This document shows positions 25,094 to 36,800 of a DNA stretch of 64,000 nt, piece by piece (position 1 is the stretch's first letter; every line of letters starts with the position of its first letter). The notes beneath the pieces are model-generated. The model was not told where the DNA came from. It ran no database searches and saw only the letters and a program-made list of their open reading frames with translations. The position numbers and the translations under genes were made by a program. Origin of the DNA: Forficula auricularia (lineage: Eukaryota > Arthropoda > Insecta > Dermaptera > Forficulidae); contig JALMQS010000085.1 of the NCBI GenBank assembly GCA_024734495.1, positions 25,374,920 to 25,438,919 on the forward strand, written 5' to 3'.

Positions 25094-28000
25094 GTATATA
25101 ATCTTATGTTAATATAATAGCAAATTAATACCTAATAATTTACTTATTTGCTATGTCAAAAATAAATTATTTTTACAGGCACTTGATTTAAATCAAAAAG
25201 CTTTTAATTGTCTTAAAGAAGACCAATTTGATGAAGCTATTAATTTCTTATCCGAAGCTCTTCTATTAGACCCTTCTAATTCGCTTTATTATTGTAATCG
25301 TTCACATGCTTATTTGAAAAAGAAAATGTTTTATTTTGCAATGCAAGATGCAACTACTGCGATTCTTCTATCTCCTGCTCCTTTTAATGTAATTTATATA
25401 TTTATTTATATTTATAGATATGGTTTTTGATTTGATGGTTCCATATTTTTATCCGTATCTTTTTCATGAAGAACATTGCCAGTAGACCATACGCATAGTT
25501 TCAAGGTGAATCATATTTAATAGAATTAAAAATAGAATACTAGGTAGGGTTCACAAATAAAATAAATATTGCTTATGAGTAAACTCAATATATATTTCAG
25601 GTGAAGTACCCTTCTTCAGGAGTTTCTATTGATAAGTTATCAATGTAAATTCTTAAAGATGGACTCGTTGTCCGAAATATATTAATAACTTATCCATAGT
25701 AATTTCTGATGGGCTCATCCCCGAAATATATATTGAGTCTTGCTCATAAGCAATATTTATTTTATTTGTAAACCTAGTAATCTATTTTAAGACCTTACTC
25801 ATGTTTGGTTGTGCTGCTTTAGCTTTTTTACAGAAGGCAACAGCGTTATGGACAGTTTATGTAAGTCTTGAAGAAGATTCGAATAAAAATTTCAAAAGCA
25901 TTCATAATAAAAATAAAATTTTTATTTAATTTCTGGCTACCTCAAGTAAGTAGTTGTTGTATTATTTATTAATAGATACATACTTTTTCTAGGGCTACAT
26001 ACGTAAAGCTGAAATTGAATATTTAATTGGAGATTACTCGAATTCTCTAGTATCATATGCATTCGCTTTAAAATATCAACGAGAAAATCCCAAAATTTTA
26101 CTTAAAATGATATTCATTAATGAAAAACGAAAAGCTCAAGTTAAAGGTAAATTTAAACTGACAATATCAGAATACTTTACTACAAATTAATGAATACCTA
26201 CTTTAGTGACCGAAGAAAACCTCGAAGATCGAAACTAAAAAATGAGTACAGTAAACTCTCTCATTCGGACCTTAGGAATCCGTCCAGTATGTATAGGTTG
26301 CCAAATGGCATTGATGTATTGCTCTAATAAATTATAATCATAATAACCGATCGAGTTCTTTATAAAATCGTATCGAAGCCCGATTTTTTTCGGCACTTTA
26401 TTTTCTTAACAACTACAATAATTTAGTCTTCGAAATACAAATTAATTAACTTCATTCCACAAATGAATATCTTCTAATGATGATGAACCACGTCGTGATA
26501 GACGTTTCTATCATACTGAGTTTATTTTTTCTGATAGTCGATATAGTCGTAGTCTCATGGTTTTTCTCCTTGAATGCAGCTTTTTTTCTTTGATTCTTTG
26601 ACTATAAATAAATGCATTTCGCCGTCATACTTTACAGTACATTTTACCCTACATCCTACATGCTTTGTAAAAAGCTGTAAAGTTATCAATTTTCGCGTAG
26701 GGGATGAGAGAAAATTATTTTATTTCCTTATATTGTCTTTTTCCATCTTTTATGTCATCACTTATGAAAAGTAAAAATAATTTATGACTTAGTTTATTTT
26801 CTTGTCCTTAGTGTTACGAATTTAATTTAAAAATAAACTAGAGAAAAAAGTGACAACTTTTTTAAGACTCGGTATCTTTTTGAGTGATTTAGCATTGTCA
26901 GCAAAGTTCATTTTAAGATAGAAAGTTGAAACTTCACACAAAAGTGCAGCATTGTTAATAAAAACTTTGGTGCCAAATTTCAGCTCATTAATTACAACCA
27001 TTTAAGAACTTACTATATAATTATTCGATTTATTTATAGATTTTCTTCAATTTTCTATCCAAAAGTACTATGTTTAGAAAGCACAAAGTCTAATCAGTTC
27101 TTTGTTTTTCATTATCTTGTCTAGTCCCATAGAAGACTACCTTGAAACTTTTGTATATATTTCGCCTAGAAAAATTGGCCCATAGAAATATCCTATAAAT
27201 ATGTAATTTCTGATTGCCGATAATAAATTAAAAAAAAGTTCTTTGTTTTGGAAATATAAACTTTTTGGCACCAGAATGAACACTCTACGTTCTTCGTTTC
27301 TTGAAATATCATGGTTAATGGAATCCAAATAAAGAGAAAACAATTATTATGTTTGAAAACAATTTTCAAGATTCCGACATTTTTAAATACAAACAAGCCA
27401 AAAAAATATAATTCAATACTTAAGGTCAGCTAGCTTAATAATAGAGCAATTCCGAGTAATACAAAGATAATTATTGACTAAACGCCCGAAAACAATCACC
27501 CAAAACCATTACAATGTATTTTAATTAATAATGTTTTGTAAAATATTTGTAATATACCGAATACAATATTTATTTAAATTTCCTTGAAAAAGTTCATGTA
27601 ATTAATTTCTTCTGTTATTTTTAAAGTTAACACATCCCATTAAGAAATCATGCTATTTATTTCTAAAATCTTATCAATAACGACTTGCTTCTTGGGCTAA
27701 ACGCTCTTGAAAGTTTCAATTTGAAACTCAGAGATATTTGAAACAAGGCCGAACATAAGAGTCTACTGTACCATAATATATAACTCATTATAATTCTCTA
27801 TTATTATAGTAAAAACAGGATTTTGGTGTAATTAAGAAGCCATTTCCTACAATAAAAATATTTGTTAAATTAGTTTTAATAAAAATGTTTCAAAATGAAA
27901 ATATTATAATTTACATTGATTTTAGCCAGGTCACAAGTCCCCTGGCTTGGCGCTGGTTTTGGAATTATCATCGCAGTTTTCGTAATGGTTACTAATCATA

Positions 28001-29025
28001 TTACATGCTCAAATCCGTTTATAAAAGGTAATTAAATTTATTTTTAATTAAAACACATATAGGAAAAGCAAACTGAAATTTCATGGATCAGAAATCTTAT
28101 TTGTTTTTTCGTACAGTATGCTACTAATTTGATATACTCTAAACTCCTTAATAAAGCTGTTGCGTTTTTATCAAAGCTTAGAGGGTAGCAACTTTCTTTA
28201 GGTCTTCCCAATCTGTTCAAACAAATGTAATGCGGATGCAGGCTTCACGATTGGAATTGGTAATGCTGTGAAAATGCTAACAGCCCACTCTAGAATAAAC
28301 CACTTAAAATGTGTCTTAACTTAGATGGAAACCGATGATTTGAAAAAAACAGAACTCACATATTTAGTAGTATTCATACTTAGATTGTTAACAGTTATTA
28401 GCACATGTTAACCAGTACGATAGACGGGCAATTTTTTTTTTTATAATAAATAAACCAAATATCCATTTCTTAGTGAATTTTTCTTCGATTTTTTATCTTT
28501 ATCTATTTTAAATATAAGTATAATAAACAAAGATAATTTCAGATGATGTGTTTTTACTCTTTTCTTAACCCAAATAGGATATCAATGAAAAATCTCACTG
28601 GCAGATAGAATTTTATGAATATTAATTTTAAACTTTCGTTTTTAGAATCCATTACTGATAGTATTAACAACAATTTTAATAGCCGTATTTGGATTCTCTT
28701 GTGGTTTAGCTATAAATACATTTAAAAAATATCAACAAGAACAAATGCTAAAACCACCTAAAGATATTAAAGGTATGTTTACTAAATATGTATATTAATT
28801 TATATTATTTTTTAAAATGATATTATTTGGTATTCAAATTATAAAATATTTCAGAAAAATTTAGACACTTTAGATACAAATAATACATCAAATATTGAAT
28901 CCAAAGAAAATGATAAAGAAGATGAACAAATTATAAAGAAAAATAAAAGAACTAATAAAGTATTGCTAAGAAGATGTTTGAAGAAAAGGAAAAATCCAAG
29001 AGCAAATTACACAAATTTATCCTAA
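25067..29025 (+). CDS. TPR-repeat protein with C-terminal membrane segment (7 exons)
   Basis: Exons 25067-25093, 25179-25388, 25834-25860, 25993-26146, 27926-27981, 28646-28772 and 28865-29025 join in frame to about 253 residues. Residues 10-118 form three TPR repeats (EAINFLSEALLLDP; NRSHAYL; KAEIEYLIGDYSNSL). Residues ~146-182 are strongly hydrophobic, interrupted by Asn-Pro, giving one long membrane helix or a hairpin. The tail is rich in Lys and Arg. TPRs usually bind partner proteins such as chaperones; here the domain would be membrane-tethered, which is inference. Start: ATGATG at 25067, with nine codons before a good donor. The exon 5 donor (27981) and the exon 7 acceptor (28865; alternative 28855) were chosen for frame. 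Family not identified. Confidence 0.82.
25179..25388 (+). CDS. TPR gene exon 2, TPR repeats 1 and 2
   Basis: 70 codons, residues 10-79. TPR signature positions are visible: A-F at helix A, EAI in helix B, ALLLDP at the turn, then YCNRSHAYL and AMQDATTAILLSP. Acceptor atttttacag; donor AAT|gtaatt, phase 0. Confidence 0.9.
25540..25776. mobile_element. MITE in TPR gene intron 2
   Basis: Terminal inverted repeats CTAGGTAGGGTTCACAAAT and ATTTGTAAACCTAG continue inward (AAATAAATATTGCTTATGAG / CTCATAAGCAATATTTATTT). 237 bp, no coding capacity. Confidence 0.85.
25834..25860 (+). CDS. TPR gene exon 3, 27-nt microexon
   Basis: KATALWTVY, flanked by acceptor ctttttttacag and donor gtaagt. Adding it restores the expected start of TPR 3: Pro at the turn, Lys-Ala, then helix A. 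Phase 0 on both sides. Confidence 0.78.
25993..26146 (+). CDS. TPR gene exon 4, TPR repeat 3
   Basis: Residues 89-139, with GYIRKAEIEYLIGDYSNSL as the helix A/B turn of TPR 3, then a basic linker helix. Acceptor ctttttctag, donor AAAG|gtaaat, exit phase 1. The following intron (26147-27925) contains copies of a dispersed repeat. Confidence 0.88.
26840..27400 (+). repeat. Satellite-element flank copies in TPR gene intron 4
   Basis: AAAAAAGTGACAACTTTTTT then AAGACTCGGTA at 26845 match the end of the 19826-23240 element. The AATCTAATCAG...GGCACCAGAATGA repeat follows at 27085-27330. No satellite units here. Confidence 0.55.
27926..27981 (+). CDS. TPR gene exon 5, first hydrophobic half
   Basis: Encodes VPWLGAGFGIIIAVF, a hydrophobic stretch. 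The donor TTC|gtaatg at 27981 gives phase 0 for exon 6. A second donor at 28027 gives a different frame that runs into a stop in exon 6. Confidence 0.7.
28646..28772 (+). CDS. TPR gene exon 6, membrane segment
   Basis: Starts NPLLIVLTTILIAVFGF, continues hydrophobic to LAINTF, then KKYQQEQ. Typical membrane helix with a basic flank. Donor AAAG|gtatgt, phase 1. Confidence 0.82.
28865..29025 (+). CDS. TPR gene exon 7, charged tail and stop
   Basis: Acidic/Asn-rich start, then KKNKRTNK and RRCLKKRKNPR before the TAA at 29023-29025. The acceptor at 28865 fits the phase 1 donor of exon 6. The better-looking acceptor at 28855 fits only if exon 6 uses a later, weaker donor. Confidence 0.75.
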
Positions 29026-29057
29026 ACTTTTAAATATTTTATATTAAATGATTCTAA

Positions 29058-29063
29058 AATAAA
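29058..29063 (+). terminator. TPR gene polyadenylation signal candidate
   Basis: AATAAA 33 nt after the stop codon. Close but plausible for a compact 3' UTR. Confidence 0.55.
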
Positions 29064-29584
29064 CCTACCAACCAGCAAGATAGGGGCCAAATAAATTTTT
29101 CTTACATTCTATAATTAAATCCCTTATTTCAAAGAAAGAATGGGCTACTTTCAGATATTACTGATTTTATTAATATCTTAATATATGATATATTTGTACA
29201 TATATTTATATATAATAATGCTTCGTTTTTTTCGTTTGAAAATTTAAAATTTGAAAAAAATTATTTTATTTTATCTATGCTGTAAAAAAATAAAAATTAT
29301 ATATATACTAATATTCTAGATATAAATAGATGTTATACTTTGTATAAAAGAGTAGTTCCATGTATTATATTATATTTGAAGTTTAAGAAATAGTATTTTT
29401 AGTTCAGCAAGACATGTTTGTTGTAAAAGAAGTTTAATTTAAAATTTATTTTTTTAATCGTTTCTGAACTTCATTTCCATCTTAAGTCATTATTATTTGA
29501 ATTTATATTTAGACATTTGTGGTAATGTTGAAGAAAGTGTAACACATATAAGGCAATATGGACAATCTCTTTTCATAGAAAAAG

Positions 29585-29992
29585 ACGGATTGGTTCGAAG
29601 AAGAAGCTCATGGAGGTGGGACTAAAGGAGTGAAGATTATAGAGGAAAAGATGGGCGCGGAAAGAGAGTTCCTACACTAGAATACATAGAAAATTAATAA
29701 ATCGCGTTTGAATTTGTTCTATTTGTATTTAATTTGACAACAAATTGGTGTTGTATATTTGAAAATAGTGCAAATGAGGATTTAGGGGATTATTAACTTC
29801 ATTTCATTAGAACAAACTCCATTATAATGGAAAAATTTCTAGAATAGACTCGGAGATTGAGTGAGTTAGTTAATGCCGAATCTCCTATTAGTTTTATTGC
29901 TCCTTTCTTAAATGCATCTAAGGGGATAAGAAAATGCTTGCATGCCTTCTTTATTCTAGAAACGGGTGAATATTAGCCTTGTAGAGAGTAAG
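29585..29992 (-). mobile_element. Degenerate jockey-like LINE fragment (third copy)
   Basis: Aligns by eye with 3900-4330: the same GAGTGAGTTAGTTAATGC, CTCCTATTAG and GCATCTAAGG landmarks at similar spacing. Heavily mutated; no open frame. Confidence 0.6.
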
Positions 29993-29993
29993 A

Positions 29994-30150
29994 CAGGCTC
30001 CAACTGAGATGGCCAGATGACATCCGAAAGATTGCGGGGAAAAATTCGATGTTAACAGCCAGAAACAGGAATATATATGGAAACAGATGGCGACAGGCTG
30101 ATGAAGAAAAAGAAGAAGAAGAAAGTAAAAAATTGAGAGGGAGAAAAATA
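29994..30150 (+). pseudogene. C-terminal tail of another LINE ORF2
   Basis: One frame reads QLRWPDDIRKIAGKNSML then TARNRNIYGNRWRQADEE, the conserved tail found at the end of many LINE ORF2 proteins (RW-DDI...W...A-R-W). Followed by an AAG/GAA-rich microsatellite-like tail. Opposite strand to the fragment beside it, so a separate insertion. Confidence 0.65.
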
Positions 30151-31000
30151 TATTAATATCTAGACATGAATAGAAAGGTAAGCTTACTTAAGAAAGATTT
30201 AGCTTGGTGAAGTGACCCAGAGCTAGAATTGTTTGTGGACTCCATTTTTATATATATACCTATATATATATAGTTTTTTTTTGAAGTGATACCTTCTTTT
30301 GGCGCGCCTTGCACACTTTTTATTTTACTTGGCAGTAAGTGAATGGGAATAAGCCGTCACGCGTCACGGTTGTGGTCTGTGTCTAGCCACAGATGGTGCT
30401 GCAGCATTTACTCTAAGCTCAAATTAATATCTTATATTTGAATTTTGGCTTTCATTATAAATTCTATATATTATACCTATTATTAGGTGTTGAGAAAATT
30501 TTACTTTTTGCTAAATTTTTCGCGACCCCCACAATTAGTTACGTGAACCTCTTTGAGGATCGCAATAGTGCTTTTTACCTTTTTATAAATTGCTACTACG
30601 ACAAACAAATTCAAAATTTTAAGGACTACAAATAAAAATATCTATGTTCTTTTTTATAATTTTTTTAGCGAATTTTTCATCAAAAATAATTTTCTAAAAT
30701 TTACTTAGAAAAAATTTTAATAGAAAAAATATTTACTATGAAAAAGGTGGTAAGTGAAAGTCATTTGTTGAGCGAGATATATATGAATAGAAAGCAAAGC
30801 AACTTTCTTTAGCAGCGCCGCCTGTAGGATCGACAGTCTCTACTTTTTGCTTTCAATATGAATGCATACATGCAAGGGGCTTACGAAAAATCCATGATTG
30901 GATAAGTCTAGACCAGAAGCGATTCTCAACGTTTTTAATATATGATTCAAAAACAAAGATATCATTAATTTTTGAAAAGTTTTATTTATCTAAATAAATA
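30151..31000. other. Non-coding stretch
   Basis: A TATA microsatellite at about 30252-30271, and GC-richer patches at 30300-30410 and 30815-30850. Nothing recognised. Confidence 0.45.
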
Positions 31001-31440
31001 AATAGCATTTAAATTTCACCACTTCAATTCATGCCCTGAAGAAGGGATAGCTTCGATCTTTCACTTTCACCATTTATTAATATGGCAAACTCTTTCATCA
31101 ATCTATAGGGTTATTGTATTTTCACTATATATTAATTAAGCCTATAAATTTCACCACTCATTCTCATTTCGGGCTCCGTTCTGAAAAAGGGAAAGTTTCA
31201 CTTCTTCGATTTTTTCCTTTAATTGTAGCACAAGCTCTACCAGTATGCTAAATTTCATCATTTTAGGATCAGAGGAAGTACTCTAGGTTTTTGATATGTG
31301 AGTCAGTCAGTGAATGAGTGTTAAAAATGGCACTTTTCACAGCTTTAATAATTCAATAACTATAATAGGATTATTCGTGAAATTTGGGATTCTATGTGTT
31401 CCAGTGGGCCTTATTAGACCTGCACAATGTCAAGTGTGTA
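31000..31440 (-). repeat. Dispersed repeat, copy in reverse orientation to 44336-44750
   Basis: Shares landmarks with 44336-44750 on the opposite strand: GCTCTACCA-TATGC and GAAATTT around TAGGATCAG, GTCAGTCAGTGA, and CCCTGAAGAAGGGA. The shared GACTCA-type strings suggest one transposon family. Confidence 0.55.
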
Positions 31441-31564
31441 GATCTAATAGTTTTTGAGTGATGGGGGGTCGAAAGTAGCTCGAAGTGGTTCGAGTAAATA
31501 AACACATGGTAGGTGTCGCCTGTTTTTCCGAACTTGAGTGACACACTGTCGTGTGTCTAGAACA

Positions 31565-31812
31565 GTGGGACCCCGGAAGACTAAAAATGCAAAAACTAAC
31601 CACCCGAAATGGGGGGGGGGGGGTAAAAATGAAAATCTAAGCACTTGGACCAAATTCAACCAAATTTTGTATACATAATCAGTGGGCCCCCAGAAGATTA
31701 AAAATGTAAAAACTAACCACCCAAAAGAGGGTGGGGGGGGGGGATTGACCCCCATAAAAAATTATAAATAATTTTATTAAATATTAAATATAAGAGAGGG
31801 GTCAGGGTCATG
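31565..31812 (+). repeat. Satellite-element remnant (about 1.4 units plus right flank)
   Basis: Carries the satellite unit (AACCAAATTTTGTATACATA, GTGGGCCCCCAGAAG) between G-runs. It then continues into the same flank as the right edge of the main array (TTATTAAATATTAAATATAAG, present at 22373 and 31772 with shared context). So it is a second copy of the same element, cut on its right by the LINE. Confidence 0.8.
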
Positions 31813-31837
31813 TGGATGGTCCGTTTATTTTGTAATG

Positions 31838-32390
31838 ATATTGTTACAAAAAGAAGTTGCACCAAAAAGGTACAACCTCTGCAGTCCGCGGTGAACCCTT
31901 GTATCCTGAAAATAAAAAGAGATTTTAGAAATTGAAGGTATGGGAGCAATTTTCGAGACAAAGGGCGAATTTGAGCCTTGTATAAGTTTAGAAGTTGAGT
32001 GGGGGTGAAAAAAAGCATTTGGACAGGTAAAGATAGCCAAGCTTACAAGCTGCAGCTTTAGCTACTGAGTTAATATGGTCATTCCAAGAAAGGTCAGAAC
32101 CCAAGGTGACACCCAACATTGATATTTTGTCACGAAATTCCAATGAGCTCGAATCACAGGAAATGTCAGGAAGGTTCATATCTACGGGCCTAGAAATTAG
32201 GCAGCATTGCGTTTTGCCAGCATTAAAGTTTACCAATTTGTGTAAGCTTGATTAAATCTAAATGTATGGCGGAAGCGATGTTTGCGCGATTGTTTTGCAG
32301 CGATTGAACGTTATGGAGGGTACTATCATCTGCGTAATATGTATTGGATTTATGGGAACATCTCTTGAAAAGCTAACAGGGGAAAAGCTA
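31838..32390 (-). mobile_element. Jockey-like LINE fragment with YADD box (second copy)
   Basis: Same family as 3788-4585. It reaches further 5': YADDSTLHN (catalytic YADD at 32325-32336), HLDLIKLTQ, VNFNAGKTQCC and LGVTLGSDLSWNDHI. Frame breaks lie near 32240 and 32335, and there is a large internal deletion after AACKLGYL. Its 3' end lies next to a satellite-element remnant. Confidence 0.82.
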
Positions 32391-33110
32391 CTAGGGCTGC
32401 CACCTCTCCAGGTTTCAGTGAGTTATCTCCGGGCTCCAGGTTTAATTATTATTTCTCCGGGTTGTGTAAATAAAATTGAATTTGTACAAAATTATATGGA
32501 GATTGTCGCGTGTATCTCGTGTACCATGTACGAAATAGGAATTTCTTCTTATTTACCTATTTTTATTTTATACGTAAATTATTAAGTTTGTTTTTTATTA
32601 GTTATATGCATAGTAACTACTCTGTGATCATTAGAATTGTATTTAATTTGTAGGAATGTCAGTTTTGAATTTGTTAATTTATATAAATATTGCATATGTG
32701 TGTTTTTTTTGAAGTTTTTTGAGTCATCGTCTCCGGACGAGACTTAGTTCTGAGGTGGCAACCCTAATAGCTACCTTCAATAAAACATTTCTCATTAGAT
32801 GGTTTCTTGACCATTTTAGGGTAATTCCAAATCACAAGTATGAATGTGGCCTAAAATAAGTTTTGTGATTAACCCTTCATCCCTTGTAAGGGATGGCTAC
32901 CTTTAATTTAGCAGTTCATTAAGAGGATGATTTCCTAGCAGATTCTAAGAGCAATTCCAAATCACTATTTATGAATATGGTCGAAGTTTTGTCATCAACT
33001 CATCTCTTAAAAGGGGTGAATAGCCTTAATTTAGCAATTCCTTAAGAAAATATTTTAAGATCAACCTTTCATTTCCTAAAATGGGGGACTACCATTAATT
33101 TAGCAATACA
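32391..33110. other. Non-coding stretch with loose repeats
   Basis: ACCTTTAATTTAGCA-TTCATTAAGA and related phrases recur three or four times between 32760 and 33120, as a degenerate tandem series of about 80-100 bp. No gene. Confidence 0.5.
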
Positions 33111-33124
33111 TTATGAAGATATTT

Positions 33125-33200
33125 TGAGATCAACACGTTAGGGGCAACTCTCCGGATTCCACTCTTTTGGCATTTGGGTTCGATTCCCGAAGGGTAAAGC
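33125..33200 (+). repeat. tRNA-derived SINE head candidate
   Basis: GGGTTCGATTCCCG (33176-33189) is a good B box and T-stem. An A-box-like GTTAGGGGCAACTCTCCGG lies about 40 nt upstream. The anticodon arm is not convincing, so this is tRNA-like and not a tRNA gene. Confidence 0.4.
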
Positions 33201-33508
33201 CTTCTGACATAGTAAATATAATCCTTAACATCTCGGATCTAGTAATTGACCATCTCTCTTGATTTTCTATAGTAATTTATTTACTGAATAATTTCTAATA
33301 AAATCTAAAAAAGATTGCTGACCCCTTACAATAGAAAGAGATACATTCTTTATCTATGGTACGTGATAAGGCCTTGGATTTCTAGTCCAGAAAAAGGGTT
33401 GCAAAGCGCAAGCTCAATTCAGACCTGACCAAGCAATTCTGATGAAATGCAAACAACACGACTGAGTTGGAATTGGACAGCTATAAGAAGAAAAAATAGC
33501 ATTCAGTC

Positions 33509-33748
33509 TCTTAAGCCGCCCCCCCCCCCCCCCCCTACACACTTCAACTTTTTGTCCAACCAGGCTCCGGCCCAAAATTATCAAGAGTGTTTTGATATTC
33601 ATCAACCTGGCGAGATTCTTTGGTTCCAATGGTTTCAACTAGCCCAGGTTGTTCAACTTTGGTTTGGTCTTTCAACCTAGCCATACACTGTTCAACTTGA
33701 ACCTCAACACAACGAAGTTGAAGTGTGTATGGGTGGGGGCTTTAGGCT
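33509..33748. repeat. Foldback with poly-C edge
   Basis: AAGCCGCCCC...TACACACTTCAACTT on the left pairs with AAGTTGAAGTGTGTATGGGT and GGGGGCTTT on the right. CGAGATTCTTTGGTTCCAAT inside it recurs just outside at 33786. Confidence 0.6.
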
Positions 33749-33829
33749 CGGCCAAGAACTAGTCGCTCGATATCTTCTTTAATTCGCGAGATTCTTTGGT
33801 TCCAATGGTTTTAACTTAGCCCAGGCCGA

Positions 33830-36800
33830 TGGGGACATTGGCTTTATTTCACATAATTATTATATGTATTGAGAAAAATTGTGTGCATATTATATTTCTA
33901 TTTCAAAAAAATAAATTTTAAATGTAAATAAATATTAACATTTATTAATTATATTATATTATGTAAATATTATATATATAGGTAAGTATATCACTGAATA
34001 TTAATATTGAAAAAAAAATATTTGGTAACAGATTAAAATAATTTATATAAAGTTAAATATAGTCTATAATACCAAACAATAATTGAATGAAAAGATTTTG
34101 TTTTGTCGAAAGTTGTTGATTTTAAAAGAGAAATCAATGAGGTTGTCTTGTTTATGTTTATTTGAATCAAACAGAGGACAAACTCATTCATTTCTTCTTA
34201 TGAAACAGTTATGGGATTTGAAAAAAAATGTTAGACCATTTTTGTTATTATTATTGGAGAAATTAAAAAAAGCTATAGATGTACAAAATTTACATAGGGT
34301 AAAAAAAAAGAGCACCCATTATTTAAAATCAAGAACTTAAAAAAAGGTATGGTTCATTCGACTAGCATAAAAATAGATCTCTTTTTCAAAATCAAAACAT
34401 AGTTTTTAAACAATTATAAAATTATTGATTTAGGTCACATTTCAAAATTAGATTACATTCTCTATTGTCTTTAAGTATACTGTAAAACCAGAATTTTCGA
34501 ATTTTTAAAATTTGTTGGCCAAACAAATGAAAGCCAATTAAGCAATATTAAATACATAGCGAAACTTGGTACCAAAATTTATTATATTTACTTATTCTTT
34601 AAGAATAAATAAAAATCATCTAATGAATTTATCAAAAAATTTCTTTCTTTATGCTTATTTTGTAATCTTTCGTTTTACATTTAATTTTTATAGATTTAAT
34701 TAAAAATTCACATGTTTAAAAAAATGTTTCTATAGACAACAAATATAACTAACAAGGAATAATAATGTACTAAATTAAAAAAAAAAACTATCATTTAAGA
34801 GTAGAACTTTTTTATACATGGGACTGAATTTTATGACAACTATGCATTTAAAAATTACTTTTCAATAATAAAATTAAATAAATTAGATATTAAGATTGTT
34901 AAAAAAAAAAGAAAATAGGGATTTTGAAGATTTTTTTTTGCTTGTAATCAATGGGTCAAAAAATAAAATAAAGCAAAAATAATTGAAATTTTCTATTAAA
35001 AATACGCCAGCTCCTTTCCAATTCTGAAGAAACATTCGATTTCGCACAACTTACAGAATGGAAGTCAGCTGAAAAACTATGTCTTGCTTATTGATTGATT
35101 CTCGGTAGGGGCCTTTCATAAAATAGGTATTCAACAAGGAGGGAGGGAGCATATAGGATAGCATAGGAAGGGGTCAGAGCAAAAGTGACGTCACATAGAA
35201 ACATCAAAATCATTTTTATAAGTTTAACCATACTCAAAAAACTTATTTTCTTTTAAATAAATATAATTTCTAATATAAGAGTCTTCCAAAACTTAAGTGA
35301 CTTAATTTTTTTTTTTAATTATTTTTAAATTGAAAGTTTTTTAGTCCCAAACTAATTCGCACGGAGAATTTACCACTGCTCGAAGCCCTTAAAAAACTTA
35401 GTAAATTCGATTGTATCTAATTTTCCGAGATTTGCCTTGTGATCCCGGCTTCTTTCCTTCTACTCTGTTCTTTTCACGATGGAGGGGCCATCCCATACAG
35501 ACCTTTAGGGGATGCACCTTCTGGTGTATCTCCTTCTCACATCAATATCATTAAAAAAGACAATAATTTCAGTTAATTATTGTCTTTTATTAGTTTGTGA
35601 CTAAAAAAACCTTTTCAATTTAAATATAATTTCTATGATTATATTTGTATTACTAAAATGTATACAAATTATTAATACTTTTTTGATTTAAGAAAAAGGG
35701 AGGAGTGGGTATTTTGACATAATTGGTGGGGGGGGGGGGTAGAAGGATAGAAAATGCCTAGATTTATCGTGGCAGAAAATAAGGACCGTATTTTGTGTAT
35801 AAAAGAAAATTTCAATTAATTTTAATTTACTCTTTGGATGACTCAAGCCCAAAAAAACTTTAGAAATAACTAATCTGACCTGTCTAAATAATAAAATAAG
35901 TTATTTTTGATTTTTATCATTTAATACTAATTCTGAACACATAAGTTTTATATAACACTTCATAGAAACATTCAAATGTTTATAAGCTTGAAGTAAGAAA
36001 ACTAAAATATAAAAATCCAAAATTTAAGTATAGAACAAGTGTAATTAATATTATCGTGGGATGAAATATACAGATTCGATCTTTCGAATCAGAGGGTTTT
36101 AATTAAAATAAAAAATTACCCTTAATTTATCATAATTTTTACTCATATAGTAGGTAATCTGCATTGTCTTTAGTATATTGTAAAATTAGACATTTTTTTA
36201 AGCCAAAAAATATAAGAGTTAAATTAACAGTTTTAATAATTTCTTTTGTATTGTTGTAATAGTCAGAAGCAAGTATTGGGACTAAAGTGATGAAAATACT
36301 TAGTTTTTCATAGAATTATTTTTCTTTTAACATTCATCATTCAAGGTCTTGAATATCATGATATTCAATTTTTTATTTTCAATTCTTTAATATGTTAAAT
36401 ATATATAAAGTTGTAGAAGAAAAATAAATCGTTTCAAGATGTAGCAAGTTTATCTCTTAATGCCCACCATCGGCTTCTGACTCAATTTACACCTGTCGAA
36501 TATTATACAAGTAATTTAAAGGACAATTTAACATAAGTTATTTTAATTAATTTTCTAAATCGATAAATTATGTTAATTAGGGAAATATATAGGAGAATTA
36601 ATAATTATTGAAAAAAATATGGAGAATATTTTATTTTTAAGAGTATTAAAATGTGTTAATGAAAAAAAAATATTTCTTTAAATTAATTATTTATTGTACA
36701 CTTTGAAAAATAAGAATTATTAATAATTTAAATTAAAAAAAAAAGGTTTAGTTATATAAAAAATAAAAATAAATAAATAAATAAATTACATGATTAATTA

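Noticed and set aside
28022..28027. Alternative donor for TPR gene exon 5
   Set aside because: It extends the exon by 46 nt but shifts the frame so that exon 6 hits a stop and loses its membrane segment.
31444..32018. Pro-rich open stretches on the minus strand
   Set aside because: They come from G-runs of a satellite remnant and from a broken LINE; no independent gene.
32262..32585. 107-codon plus-strand open stretch
   Set aside because: Its left part is antisense to the LINE YADD region and the rest is unrecognisable.
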